Shown: positions 35,002 through 43,623 of the stretch, piece by piece
Layout of the letters: each line of letters opens with the position of its first letter
How positions within the stretch are numbered: position 1 is the first letter of the stretch
Assembly (NCBI GenBank): GCA_963756745.1
Contig: CAVWOU010000005.1
Span: forward strand, 72,999 to 136,998
Origin: DASPWW01 sp963756745
Lineage (GTDB): Bacteria; Actinomycetota; Thermoleophilia; Solirubrobacterales; 70-9
DNA length: 64,000 nt
Reading direction: 5' to 3'
Program-made: the position numbers and the translations under genes
The notes under the pieces: generated by a model
What the model saw: only the letters and a program-made list of their open reading frames with translations
Databases searched by the model: none
What the model was told of the DNA's origin: nothing

Positions 35002-36588
35002 TCAGATCTCGAGCCGCTCCTCCTCCAGATCGAGCTCGCGTTCGATCTGCCGCATCACGTCGTCCGCGATCTCGCCCTGGTTGCGAAGGTCGACCACGGC
35101 GCGGTGCTGGGCCTCGATCACGTCGCGGACCGCGCGCTGGTATGCGAGCGAGCGATCCTCTAACCCGTCGTCGGGGGCGAAGCCCGCGCGCGCGCCGAAG
35201 CGGCGACGGCGGTAGTTGTACAGCCCGCGCATGCGTTCGATGGTGTCGTCGCGCGTCCAATCCTGCTCGGCCAGGTTGTCGAGCGCGGCGAGCGCCGCCG
35301 TGGCCGCCACGAGGCGCGCGTGGAGCTCTTCCTGCTCCCGATCGGCGCCGTCGTCGCGAACCCGAAGCGCGCGAATCAGTGCCGGCAAGGTGAGCCCCTG
35401 GAGCACGAGCGTGGCGAGGATCACCGTGAAGGTGAGGAACAGGATCAGCTCGCGCTGCGGCAGCGGCGCTCCGGCATCGGTCTCGAAGGGAAGCGCGAGC
35501 GCCGCGGCGAGGGAAACCGCACCCCGCATCCCGCTCCAGGCCACGATTATCCGCTGCTGCGCGCCGACCCGCCGCGCGCGCTGGCTCGGGCGACGGTCGA
35601 GTGCACGGATCACGTACGGGACGGTGAACGTCCACGCGAATCGCATCGCGATCACGGTGCCCGCGATCAGCGCCGCGTAGCCGAGCAGCTCACCGGTCGA
35701 GTATCCCTCGAGCCCGTCGAGGATCGTGTTGAGCTGGAGGCCGATCAGCAGGAAGAGCGTCGCGTTGAGCAGAAACACGAGCACTTCCCACGCCGAGAAT
35801 CCCCGGATTCGCATCGACGCCGAGCTGATCTCGGGCGACACCCTGCCGATGTACAGGCCCGCCGTGACCGCGGCAAGCACGCCCGACATTCCGAGTTCCT
35901 CGGCCGGTACGTAGGCCGCGTACCCGGTCAACAGCGAGATGGTGATCTCCACCGGCGGGTCCTCGATCCGCCTCCGCACCTCCCCGATCACCCAGCCCGC
36001 CGCCAACCCGACCGCCACCCCGCCCGCCACCGCGACGACGAAGTCGAGCGCCGCCTCGCCGAGCGAGAACGTGCCGCCGACCGCTGCCGCGACCGCTACG
36101 CGATACGCGATCAGCGCGGAGGCGTCGTTCACGAGGCTCTCGCCCTCGACGACCGTGACGATCCGGCGCGGCACGCCGATCCGCCGCATGATCGCGGTCG
36201 CCGCAACCGGGTCGGTCGGCGAGACGATCGCCCCGAGCGCGAACGCCATCGCCCACGGCATCCCGTCGATCATCTCGTGCGCGATCACCGCCACCACGCA
36301 CGTCGTCACGAGCACGAGCCCGATCGAGGTGAGCGTGATCGCGCGCGCGTCGGCGCGCAGATCGCGCCACGAGGACTGGAAGGCGGCGAAGAAGAGCAGC
36401 GGGGGGAGGAAGATCACCAGCACTAGGTCCGGCTCGAGCTGTACCTCCGGAAGGCCCGGCAGGAGTCCAAGAACCAACCCCCCGAGCACGAGCAGGATCG
36501 GGTACGGGATCGACAGCATTCGCGCCACCGTGCTGAGTCCCGCAACGGCGACGAACAGGAAGATCAGGAAGATCTCGAGGTGCTCCAT
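35002..36588 (-). CDS. CPA1-family Na+/H+ antiporter
   Basis: A 528-residue transporter with about twelve membrane helices and the CPA1 core: FLPPLLFFAAFQSSWRDLR, AFALGAIVSPTDPVAA, VEGESLVNDASALIAY (the ND motif of electroneutral exchangers) and VAWSGMRGAVSLAAALALP. The cytoplasmic C-terminus (about 410-528) is charged and coiled-coil-like. Convergent with the PLP enzyme gene. Confidence 0.93.
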   Translation of the reverse strand: MEHLEIFLIFLFVAVAGLSTVARMLSIPYPILLVLGGLVLGLLPGLPEVQLEPDLVLVIFLPPLLFFAAFQSSWRDLRADARAITLTSIGLVLVTTCVVAVIAHEMIDGMPWAMAFALGAIVSPTDPVAATAIMRRIGVPRRIVTVVEGESLVNDASALIAYRVAVAAAVGGTFSLGEAALDFVVAVAGGVAVGLAAGWVIGEVRRRIEDPPVEITISLLTGYAAYVPAEELGMSGVLAAVTAGLYIGRVSPEISSASMRIRGFSAWEVLVFLLNATLFLLIGLQLNTILDGLEGYSTGELLGYAALIAGTVIAMRFAWTFTVPYVIRALDRRPSQRARRVGAQQRIIVAWSGMRGAVSLAAALALPFETDAGAPLPQRELILFLTFTVILATLVLQGLTLPALIRALRVRDDGADREQEELHARLVAATAALAALDNLAEQDWTRDDTIERMRGLYNYRRRRFGARAGFAPDDGLEDRSLAYQRAVRDVIEAQHRAVVDLRNQGEIADDVMRQIERELDLEEERLEI

Positions 36589-36629
36589 GGCCCGTTTCTA
36601 TCCGTCCGTGGAAATCGGTGGCGGGCCGC

Positions 36630-37334
36630 TCACCACCGGATGGGCTTGCCGTCGCGGAAGAACCCGCCCGTCGGCCCGTCGTCTGGGAGCACCGCCGCCC
36701 AGACGATGCCCGCGGCGCCCTCCGAGACCGGTCGGCCGCCAGGCCCGCCCATGTCGGTCGCGACCCACCCCGGGCAAACGGAGTTGACGAGGATGCCGTC
36801 CGCGCGGAGGTCGGCAGCGAGCATGCGGGTGAGCGCGTTGAGCGCCGCCTTCGAGGCGCTGTACGCGGGCGCCCCGCCGCTGGACATGCTCCCGAGCGAC
36901 CCCGCCCCGCTGGACACGTTGACGATCCGGGCGTGCTTGCTCTCGCGCAGCAGCGGGAGGCACGCCTCGGCCATTCGCCACGCGCCGAGCAGGTTCGTCT
37001 CGAGCGCCTCGCGCACGACATCGAGGTCGGCGCCCGCCGCCTGCTGCCAGGTGTCGTAGTGGATCGCCGCGTTGTTCACGAGGACGTCCAGCTCTGTCGC
37101 CTCGCTGGTAAGCCACTCCGCGAACTGCTCGACGCTGCCGGGATCGGCGACGTCGAGGCCCCGCGGCGTGACCGGATGTCCGTCGCTCGCGAGGCGCTCG
37201 GCGGCGCGCTCGCCGTTTGCTTCATCGCGTGAGCCGAGCACGACGTCGTAATCGCGCGCGGCGAGTTGTCGGGCGACCTCGAGGCCGATCCCGCGGTTCG
37301 CCCCCGTGACGACGGCCCTACCGCGCTCCGTCAC
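36630..37334 (-). CDS. Short-chain dehydrogenase/reductase (carbonyl reductase-like)
   Basis: A 234-residue classical SDR: AVVTGANRGIGLEVARQL, VLVNNAAIHYD, NVSSGAGSL and YSASK catalytic tetrad. The NRGIG variant and WVATDMGG region match plant-type carbonyl reductases/salutaridine reductase-like SDRs. Upstream (higher coordinates) is a 562-bp gap with a structured-RNA candidate. Confidence 0.87.
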   Translation of the reverse strand: MTERGRAVVTGANRGIGLEVARQLAARDYDVVLGSRDEANGERAAERLASDGHPVTPRGLDVADPGSVEQFAEWLTSEATELDVLVNNAAIHYDTWQQAAGADLDVVREALETNLLGAWRMAEACLPLLRESKHARIVNVSSGAGSLGSMSSGGAPAYSASKAALNALTRMLAADLRADGILVNSVCPGWVATDMGGPGGRPVSEGAAGIVWAAVLPDDGPTGGFFRDGKPIRW

Positions 37335-37457
37335 GGATGGATGCGGCTGCGCCGGGTCATCGTCGAATTATCCAGGCTGAACAGCGACTTTTCCCCGCAG
37401 AATGCGGAAACGAGCTGCGACGACCCCTAGCCGTAGGCCGAAGATTCCGCTAGCGTG

Positions 37458-37592
37458 CTGCCCCGCAGCCGGGAGAGAGCGGAACTCGCGACAGCCAAGC
37501 GAGTGACCACTTTCGAAGGCGACGAGAAAGCTTCTTTCGTGCGCAGGCTACGCACGGGGCAGGCCAACCCGTTGCCACCGGTTGCTTTTTAT
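37458..37592 (+). ncRNA. candidate structured RNA with terminator-like end
   Basis: In the 562-bp gap 37335-37896 there is an 8-bp closing helix CTGCCCCG (37458-37465) with CGGGGCAG (37555-37562). Nested inside are ACTCGC/GCGAGT (37484-37489/37499-37504), ACGAGAAAG/CTTTCGT (37522-37530/37534-37540) and TGCG/CGCA (37540-37554). A further CAACC/GGTTG hairpin is followed by CTTTTTATT, like an intrinsic terminator. I compared it by eye with glycine, c-di-GMP, T-box and SRP consensus features and none fits. Expression and strand are inferred. Confidence 0.4.
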
Positions 37593-37768
37593 TGCCCAAG
37601 TGAGGCGCAGGGGGCGTCCGGTCGGCGACCTACGGTTCCGATGCGGCGTACGCCGCCGGCCGATGGAACGCCTGCCATTCCCGGCCGTGCGACCGGGGCG
37701 CGCACGTGGGAGCCGGGCGCCGAGGGTCTACCCCGGACGGGCCCAACGGCTAGCCCGCCCGCTCCCGT

Positions 37769-37876
37769 TCAGCCGCAGACGAGCAGGGTTCCGCCGCCGA
37801 TCTCGAGTCGCGCGACGTGCGAGAACCGGCCCGGAGGGTCCGGAACGGAGGCTGGATTGTCGAAGCTGATCTCCAC
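37769..37876 (-). pseudogene. RidA/YjgF N-terminal fragment
   Basis: A 35-codon frame from GTG 37876: VEISFDNPASVPDPPGRFSH then ARLEIGGGTLLVCG and stop. This is the N-terminal strand pattern of RidA-family proteins (P-x-PxGxYSHAV...GGTLLFVSG). The rest of the domain is absent, so it is a remnant or a frameshifted stub. The remaining part of the gap (37600-37768) shows nothing I can identify. Confidence 0.4.
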
Positions 37877-37896
37877 GCTCGGATAGGCTGTCGCAG

Positions 37897-38454
37897 GTGA
37901 CCGTGGTCCTCATCATCGTCGCGGCGGTGGTCGTGATCGCAGTCGTGTGGGCGGTCGTCACGTACAACCGCCTCGTCCGGCTCTCGGTCTCGGCCGACGA
38001 GGGAGAGTCGGAGATCGACGTGCAGCTCAAACGGCGCCACGACCTGATCCCGAACCTGGTCGAGACCGTGAAGGGGTACGCGTCGCATGAGCGAGGGACC
38101 TTCGAGCAGGTGACCGAGGCCCGCGGCGCCGCGATCTCCGCGCAGGGCGCGCGCGACCGGGCGGCTGCGGAGGGCGAGCTGAGCCAGGCGCTCGGGCGCC
38201 TGCTCGCCGTCGCCGAGGCGTATCCGGACCTGAAGGCGAACCAGAACTTCCTCGAGCTCCAGCGCGAGCTGACCGCGACCGAGGACCGCATCCAGGCGGC
38301 GCGCCGTTTCTACAACACCCAGGTGGAGGCCCTGAACACGAAGATCCAGAGCCTGCCGTCGAAGATCGTCGCCCGGATGGGCAACTTCAGAGAGCGCGAG
38401 TTCTTCGAGCTCGAGGACCGCGCCGATGCCGAGGTTCCGAGCGTCACCTTCTGA
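37897..38454 (+). CDS. lemA: LemA family protein
   Basis: A 185-residue protein with an N-terminal membrane helix (about 2-22) and the LemA helical domain: YNRLVRLSVSADEGESEIDVQLKRRHDLIPNLVETVKGYASHE, AEAYPDLKANQNFLELQRELTATEDRIQAARRFYN. LemA and HtpX are a widespread pair of membrane proteins; LemA's biochemical role is not settled. GTG start at 37897. htpX follows after 24 bases. Confidence 0.93.
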   Translation: MTVVLIIVAAVVVIAVVWAVVTYNRLVRLSVSADEGESEIDVQLKRRHDLIPNLVETVKGYASHERGTFEQVTEARGAAISAQGARDRAAAEGELSQALGRLLAVAEAYPDLKANQNFLELQRELTATEDRIQAARRFYNTQVEALNTKIQSLPSKIVARMGNFREREFFELEDRADAEVPSVTF

Positions 38455-38478
38455 CCCTGGTCCCGGGGGCGGATCGCG

Positions 38479-39444
38479 GTGCTACTCGACGACCAGATCA
38501 GGCGAAACCGATGGAAGAGCTGGACGCTGTTCGCGGGGTTCTTCGTCATCTACGCCGCGATCGGGGCGGCGATCAGCTTCGCGATCGCCGGTTTCGAGCC
38601 GCAGGGCAACCTGATCGCGTTCGCGATCTTCGCCGTCGTCGCGATCGTCGTCGTCACGTTCACCCTGTTCATGGGCGACGACATGGCGGTGGCGGTCGCC
38701 GGCGGGCGCCAGATCCACGATCGAAAGCACGCGCCGGAGCTGTGGGACGCGGTCGAGACGATGTCCCTGGCGGCAGGGATACAGACGCCGCGCATCTTCG
38801 TGTCGGAGGATCCGTCCCCAAACGCGTTCGCCGCCGGGCGCAGCCAGGGGCAGGCCCTGGTGTGCGCCAATCGCGGCTTGCTCGAGCGCCTCGACAAGGA
38901 GGAGCTCGAGGGCGTGATCGGGCACGAGATCAGCCACATCCGGAACCTCGACGTGCGGCTGATGACGTATGCGGCGGTGCTCGCGGGCTCGATCGCGCTG
39001 CTGTCCGAGTTCGTCCTGCGCGGGGCGATCTTCAGCGACGACGATTCCGGCGGTGGGATAGTCGGGCTGATCGTGGTCGTGCTCGCCGCGGTGCTGGCGC
39101 CGATCGCCGCGCTGCTGATCCAGTTGGCGATCTCCCGTCGGCGCGAGTTTCTCGCCGACGCGAGCGCCGCCGACCTGACGCGCTATCCGCAGGGACTCGC
39201 GTCGGCGCTGCGTCAGATCTCGTCGTCGCAGGAGCGCCCGACGCACGATCGGAACGCGATCGCTCACCTCTACATCGTCCCGCCGCGCCTGTTCAAGGAG
39301 AAGTCGGCGGGCCTGTTCTCCACCCACCCGCCGGTCTCCGAGCGCCTCGCCCGCCTCGACGGGCTCGCCGGCGGCGAGGTTCACATCCACAGGCCGCGGG
39401 CGCGCACAGCGGCGACCGAGGAGCTGCTCGGCGCCGGCGAGTGA
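38479..39444 (+). CDS. htpX: HtpX-like M48 membrane zinc metalloprotease
   Basis: A 321-residue protease with two N-terminal membrane helices (about 14-60), the zinc motif GHEISHIRN, a downstream Glu region RRREFLADASAADLTRYP and two more membrane helices between them. Degrades damaged membrane proteins (family role). GTG start at 38479. Forms an operon with lemA. The end of the gene is followed by the leader of the first glycoside-hydrolase gene. Confidence 0.93.
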   Translation: MLLDDQIRRNRWKSWTLFAGFFVIYAAIGAAISFAIAGFEPQGNLIAFAIFAVVAIVVVTFTLFMGDDMAVAVAGGRQIHDRKHAPELWDAVETMSLAAGIQTPRIFVSEDPSPNAFAAGRSQGQALVCANRGLLERLDKEELEGVIGHEISHIRNLDVRLMTYAAVLAGSIALLSEFVLRGAIFSDDDSGGGIVGLIVVVLAAVLAPIAALLIQLAISRRREFLADASAADLTRYPQGLASALRQISSSQERPTHDRNAIAHLYIVPPRLFKEKSAGLFSTHPPVSERLARLDGLAGGEVHIHRPRARTAATEELLGAGE

Positions 39445-39493
39445 GCCGCCCGAGGCTGAGGGGACGCGGGCCGTGCTCGTCAGGCTAATCAGC

Positions 39494-39670
39494 TAACCTG
39501 CGCCGCCGACGAGCGGCCCGCACGTGGACGTCCGCGGGGCCGGGGACGCAAGAGCCGGAGCTCAGGGCTTGTTTGGACCGACCGCGGCGGTCGCGGGGGT
39601 CCGCGGCGACCACGGATGCGCCGGCTCCCGAACCGCCACGCGCAACGCAACCACACCACGAGGAGGAAAA
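39494..39670 (+). promoter_or_regulatory. conserved 5' leader of glycoside-hydrolase gene, copy 1
   Basis: This leader and the one at 41731-41911 align along their whole length: each begins with a -10-like hexamer (TAACCT / TAGCCT), shares an identical 24-base block (39568-39591 and 41806-41829), then ATGCGCCGGCTCCC and GAACCGCCACG, and ends in GAGGAGGA before the ATG. GAGCCGG (39553-39559) can pair with CCGGCTC near 39620. Flanks outside the leaders are unrelated, so transcript-level function is likely. RNA class not recognised. Confidence 0.55.
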
Positions 39671-40772
39671 ATGGCAGAGCTGATCAGAGTGCGACCGCGG
39701 TGGTTCTGGATCGCCGTCGTTGCCTTCGTCGTGACGGTGGCGGCGGTTCCGAGTCAGGCTCAGGCGCAGTCTGCGCCGCGCAGCTTCTTCGGGCTCGTTC
39801 CCAACGACGATCTGCGAGACGCGGATTACCAGCTGATGCGGGAGGCGAACGTCGGGACTGCCCGGGTGGGGATCTTCTGGAATGCGATTGAGCTCTCCGA
39901 GAATCAGCCTCCCGACTGGGGCCTTACGGATCAGCGGGTCGGCGGGCTTCGCATCCCAGGGCATCGCCGTGCTGCCGACGCTCTTTGCCACCCCCGCGTG
40001 GCTCGCCAACGATGTCGCGATCCCGCCGGTGGGCTCCGATCGGCAGAAGCGCGCATGGGAGCAATTCGTCCGCAAGGCGGTGGAGCGCTATGGGGAGGGC
40101 GGCACCTATTGGACCGACGAATACCCCGTCCAGTTCCCTAGCGGCGATCCCAGCCCTCAGCCGATCACAACCTGGCAGGTCTGGAACGAGCAGAACGGTC
40201 CGAAGCACTTCCTGCCAAGGCCCAACGTGAAGAAGTACGCGACGCTGCTTGGGATCGCAAGCCGGGCAGTCAAGGCAGAGGACCCCAACGGCAAGATCCT
40301 CACGGGCGGGATGGCGAGCATGCCCACGGGGAGCGGCGGGATCGACGCCTGGAAGTACGTGAAGAAGCTGACGAAGAAGAAGTCGGCCCGCAATAGCTTC
40401 GATTACGTCGCGCTCCACCCCTACGCCCGCACCCATCGGGAGATCGTCTCGCACGTGAAGAAGATCCGCCGGGCGCTAAAGAAGGGGCACAAGAAGCAGG
40501 CGCAGGTGTGGATCACCGAGGTTGGATGGAGCTCTGTCCCCGGCGAGAGCCCGAAGCTGTCGACCACCCTCAATGAGCAAGCGAAGCGGTTGAAGAAGAC
40601 CTACAAGGCCCTGAAGAAGGGCCGCAAGAAGTGGAAGATCGGAGGCGTGTACTGGTACACGTGGCGCGACTCCAGTGGCGGCATCTGCGACTGGTGCCCG
40701 GACGCCGGCCTCGTGAAGAGCAACCTGGATCCGAAGCCGGCCTTTAACGCATACAAGAAGATCGCCCGCTGA
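39671..40772 (+). CDS. Secreted clan GH-A glycoside-hydrolase-like protein, frameshifted
   Basis: Signal peptide (residues 1-34, FWIAVVAFVVTVAAVPSQAQAQS), then a catalytic (beta/alpha)8-like domain: FFGLVPNDDLRDADYQLMREANVG, TTWQVWNEQNGPKHF (putative acid/base Glu) and VWITEVGWSS (putative nucleophile Glu). Lys-rich surface stretches such as KKLTKKKSARNSF and ALKKGRKKWK are unusual. The frame breaks at 39947: compared with the paralogue at 41912 there is one extra C in GGCGGGCTTCG. Total length minus one base is divisible by three and the rest aligns to the paralogue. Substrate unknown; GH39/GH5-like similarity is by motif only. Confidence 0.75.
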
Positions 40773-41000
40773 CGCGGTGCGCGACCCGGCCGCGGGTGTC
40801 GCGGCCGGGTCGCCCCGCTTGCTCGCGCAGGAACGTCATCCGCAGCTTCTCGCCGCTCTCCGGACCGCGACCGCAAAGCGGGTCTCGCACCCCTTCATTA
40901 TCCGTTCCGGTCATTCGACCGCGCGGCGGAGTTCGGGCGACAGGCGACCGCCGCCGCTCTTCGACGTGAAGGCGCGGTGCCATTCAGGAGCGCTCGAAAG

Positions 41001-41029
41001 TGAGGGCAAGGGGATAGACCTTGCCCTCA
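41001..41029. terminator. bidirectional hairpin between convergent genes
   Basis: Eleven-base perfect arms TGAGGGCAAGG and CCTTGCCCTCA with a 7-base loop, placed between the converging glycoside-hydrolase gene and the small secreted-protein gene. The other 230 bases of this gap show nothing recognisable. Confidence 0.65.
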
Positions 41030-41063
41030 ACCGCTTTGTTACCGCGCAGCCTCGCTAGGGGCG

Positions 41064-41528
41064 CTAGTCCGACTCGGTGGCGGCGGGCCGCTTGACCTTG
41101 ATCTTCTTCACCTCGACCAGGACCTCGCCCTCGCAGCCGTGCTTGGGAAGCACCAGCTTGGCCTTGAGCTTGACCCGGTCGCCTAACGCCGTGTCCTCGA
41201 AACCGACGCCGTCGATCCACGGTCGTCGGTGACGCCGATGAACTTGACCTTCTCGGCACCGGTGGTGTCGAAGGTCGGGTCGTTGCCGGCCACCAGCCAG
41301 TCCCGAGCGTGCCGGTTGGCCCGCGTGACATCGACCGTCAGGAGCGGTGCCGCATAGGCATCAACGAGGGAGGGTGCCGTTGACCTTAAAGCCGACCCGC
41401 TTCGGCTTCTCGCACTTCTTCGACTTCGTGGGGCCGCCGTCTCCGTTCGGCTTTGCATCGGTGCCCGCAACGGGGGCGACGAGCAGTGCCGCAACGGCAA
41501 GAGCGGCGAAGAGAACTCGCTTCCGCAT
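41064..41528 (-). CDS. Small secreted protein of unknown function, two frameshifts
   Basis: ATG 41528 starts MRKRVLFAALAVAALLVAPVAG, a clear signal peptide, followed by KPNGDGGPTKSKKCEKPKRVGFKVNGTL. The frame then changes near 41370 (one extra base) into SLVDAYAAPLLTVDVTRANRHARDWLVAGNDPTFD and back near 41218 (one missing base) into VGFEDTALGDRVKLKAKLVLPKHGC, ending PAATESD. Repaired, it is about 150 residues with two Cys. I recognise no family. It sits between the two hydrolase paralogues in opposite orientation. Confidence 0.55.
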
Positions 41529-41730
41529 CGATACCTCACTCCTTTGCTTTGGCGCACACCACGCTACCGAAAACGTGGCGAAACGCACGTAACCCAAGAA
41601 CACGACCGCGGCCCCCGAGTAGCGGCCATGGCTAGCTTGACTTCGCACTGAAAGGTGCGGAGATCGTGTCCCTCGACGGGGCACGTAGGCTGGGGAAACT
41701 CGGGCGTGCCCGCCAGGACGCGAAATGAGG

Positions 41731-41911
41731 TAGCCTCACCCGCCGCCGTGCGGCGCGCAGGTGGACGACGCCGGGGCCGGGAGTGCAACACCGGGGGCTC
41801 GGGCGCTTGTTTGGACCGACCGCGGCGGTAGCGTGGGTGCGGGGTGAAGGCCAATGCGCCGGCTCCCCGAACCGCCACGGTGCAACTGCAACCACACCCC
41901 GAGGAGGACAA
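41731..41911 (+). promoter_or_regulatory. conserved 5' leader of glycoside-hydrolase gene, copy 2
   Basis: Counterpart of the leader at 39494-39670, with the same order of blocks and similar length (about 176 versus 172 bases from the TAGCCT hexamer to ATG). Ribosome-binding site GAGGAGG at 41901-41907. Compensating changes cannot be judged from two copies. Confidence 0.55.
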
Positions 41912-43033
41912 ATGGCAGAGCTGATCGGAGCACGAGCGAGGTGGTTCCCGATGGCCGTCGTCGCCCTGGTCGCCGCGGCGGCAACGGCGGTTCCGAGCTC
42001 GTCGCAGTCTGCGCCGCGCTCGGCGGTTCCGAGCTTGGCGCAGTCTGCGCCGCGCGGCTTCTTCGGCCTCGTCCCCTCCGATCTGCAGGCCGACGACTAC
42101 CAACCGATCCAGGAGGCGAATGTCGGGACCGTCCGGCTGCCGATCGTCTGGGAAACGATCGAGAGCAAGAAGGGTCAGTTTGAGTGGTACACGGACCGGC
42201 TGATCGGCGGGTTCGCCTCACGGGGTATCGACGTGCTGCCGGTCCTCTTCGGCACTCCCTCGTGGCTCGCCAACGATCCCGCGACCCCGCCGGTCGGCTC
42301 GGACATGCAGGAGGGCGCATGGGAGCGGTTCGTACGCCAAGCGGTAAGGCGCTACGGGGACGGCGGCACCTACTGGAGCACCGCCTACCCGCTCCAGTTC
42401 CCCGGTGCGCAGCCGAATCCGATCACGACCTGGCAGGTCTGGAACGAGCAGAACGGCCCGAAGCACTTCCTGCCAAGGCCCAACGTGAAGAAGTACGCGA
42501 CGCTGCTTGGGATTGCGAGCCGGGCGGTCGAGGCCGAGAACCCTGGCGGACGGATCCTCACGGGCGGCCTGGCGAGCAAGCCCACCGGGAGCGGCGGGAT
42601 CACCGCTTGGAAGTACGTGAAGAAGCTGACGAAGAAGAAGTCGGCCCGCAATAGCTTCGATCACGTGGCGCTTCACCCCTATGCTCGCGACACCCGCGAG
42701 ATCGTCTCGCACGTCAAGAAGATGCGCCGGGCGCTCAAGAAGAGGCACAAGAAGAAGGCGCAGCTGTGGGTCACCGAGGTCGGCTGGAGCTCTGTCCCCA
42801 ACGGTGCGAGCCCGAAGCTGTCGACCACCCCCGAGGGGCAAGCGGAGCGGCTCACGAAGACCTACACGCGTCTGCTGAAGAAGCGTGGGCCGTGGAAGAT
42901 CGGCGGCGTGTACTGGTACACGTGGCGCGACTTCGGTGGCGGCGTCTGTGACTGGTGCCCAGATGCCGGCCTCGTGACGGGCAATCTGCAGCCGAAGCCG
43001 GCGTTCAACGCGTATACGCAGATCGCCGGCTGA
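41912..43033 (+). CDS. Secreted clan GH-A glycoside-hydrolase-like protein, intact paralogue
   Basis: A 373-residue intact paralogue of the gene at 39671. Signal peptide with an inserted short repeat (AVPSSSQSAPRSAVPSLAQSAPR), then FFGLVPSDLQADDYQPIQEANVG, TTWQVWNEQNGPKHF and LWVTEVGWSS with the two putative catalytic Glu residues, and a Cys pair in GVCDWCPDAG near the end. The same Lys-rich patches are conserved. ATG 41912 after GAGGAGG. Exported to the envelope or medium; polymer target unknown. Duplicated together with its leader. Confidence 0.82.
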   Translation: MAELIGARARWFPMAVVALVAAAATAVPSSSQSAPRSAVPSLAQSAPRGFFGLVPSDLQADDYQPIQEANVGTVRLPIVWETIESKKGQFEWYTDRLIGGFASRGIDVLPVLFGTPSWLANDPATPPVGSDMQEGAWERFVRQAVRRYGDGGTYWSTAYPLQFPGAQPNPITTWQVWNEQNGPKHFLPRPNVKKYATLLGIASRAVEAENPGGRILTGGLASKPTGSGGITAWKYVKKLTKKKSARNSFDHVALHPYARDTREIVSHVKKMRRALKKRHKKKAQLWVTEVGWSSVPNGASPKLSTTPEGQAERLTKTYTRLLKKRGPWKIGGVYWYTWRDFGGGVCDWCPDAGLVTGNLQPKPAFNAYTQIAG

Positions 43034-43116
43034 CGCGGTGCGATACGAAGAGCTCGCCCTCAGGTGGGTTCGTTCGGGCACTATGAGGCGCGGCCAACTG
43101 TGAGACCGAGCCCGAA

Positions 43117-43359
43117 CTAGGGTGCGGGTCGTCTGAAGACCTTGCGCACCTTCGGTTCGGCGGCGACCTTCGGGACTTGAGCCTGCTGCGTTTCGACCAG
43201 ACCACCTGACGCGCTTAGGAACGCGCTCGTCTGCGCTTCGTCCAGACCCGTGGCGTACGGGTGGTCGCACACATCGCTGGGAAGGCGCGAGACCTTCGCA
43301 GCCCCCTGTCTGCCCTTCCGGTTGCGCTCGATTGCGTCGATGAAGGCCGCGAACGACAC
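43117..43359 (-). CDS. possible small hypothetical protein
   Basis: An 80-codon frame beginning MSFAAFIDAIERNRKGRQGA and ending KVRKVFRRPAP. Composition is less Arg/Ala-skewed than typical antisense frames, but there is no similarity I recognise and no clear ribosome-binding site. It lies just left of repeat module A in the 590-bp gap 43034-43623 and could be a fragment of an excised element. Confidence 0.25.
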   Translation of the reverse strand: MSFAAFIDAIERNRKGRQGAAKVSRLPSDVCDHPYATGLDEAQTSAFLSASGGLVETQQAQVPKVAAEPKVRKVFRRPAP

Positions 43360-43393
43360 CGAATCGACGGCGGTGCCTATGTGGGTCGTCGTG

Positions 43394-43514
43394 CGACCTC
43401 CTGGGTGCGATATCGCGTTCGCGAGCCGAATCGAGGCGATCTGAGTTCGCTGGGGCGCTCTGAGTTCAGCTCAGTTCGCTCCGGTGCGCTCACTTTGGTA
43501 CCCACGTGGTACCT
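43394..43514 (-). repeat. tRNA-associated repeat module, copy A
   Basis: Shares about 115 bp with copies B (49105-49250) and C (50273-50418), from CGACCTCCTGGGTGCG through the palindrome GCGATATCGC to the near-palindrome GGTACC..CACGTGGTACC. This copy has lost the T-arm and acceptor part of the tRNA-Ala fragment present in B and C. Confidence 0.75.
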
Positions 43515-43623
43515 CCGGGTTCCGCGTGGACGACGTGTCTGATGATCGCGTGGCCGATGATCGTGGCGGCACGATCGGCGACGACGATCCTCGCGCCGCG
43601 AACGGACGCACGGTCGTTGGTGT

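Noticed and set aside
37440..37600. Glycine, c-di-GMP-I, T-box or SRP RNA
   Set aside because: Short matches such as GGGAGAGA and ACGCACGGGGCA are present, but the rest of each consensus is missing, so only an unclassified structured RNA is reported.
37455..37886. 143-codon plus-strand frame in the lemA upstream gap
   Set aside because: No similarity or ribosome-binding site, and it runs across the RNA helices and the RidA fragment on the other strand.
39480..39670. c-di-AMP (ydaO) riboswitch in the hydrolase leader
   Set aside because: CAGCTAACCTGCG at the left end and GGGGTGAA in the second copy resemble ydaO pieces, but they are in the wrong order and the core junctions are absent.
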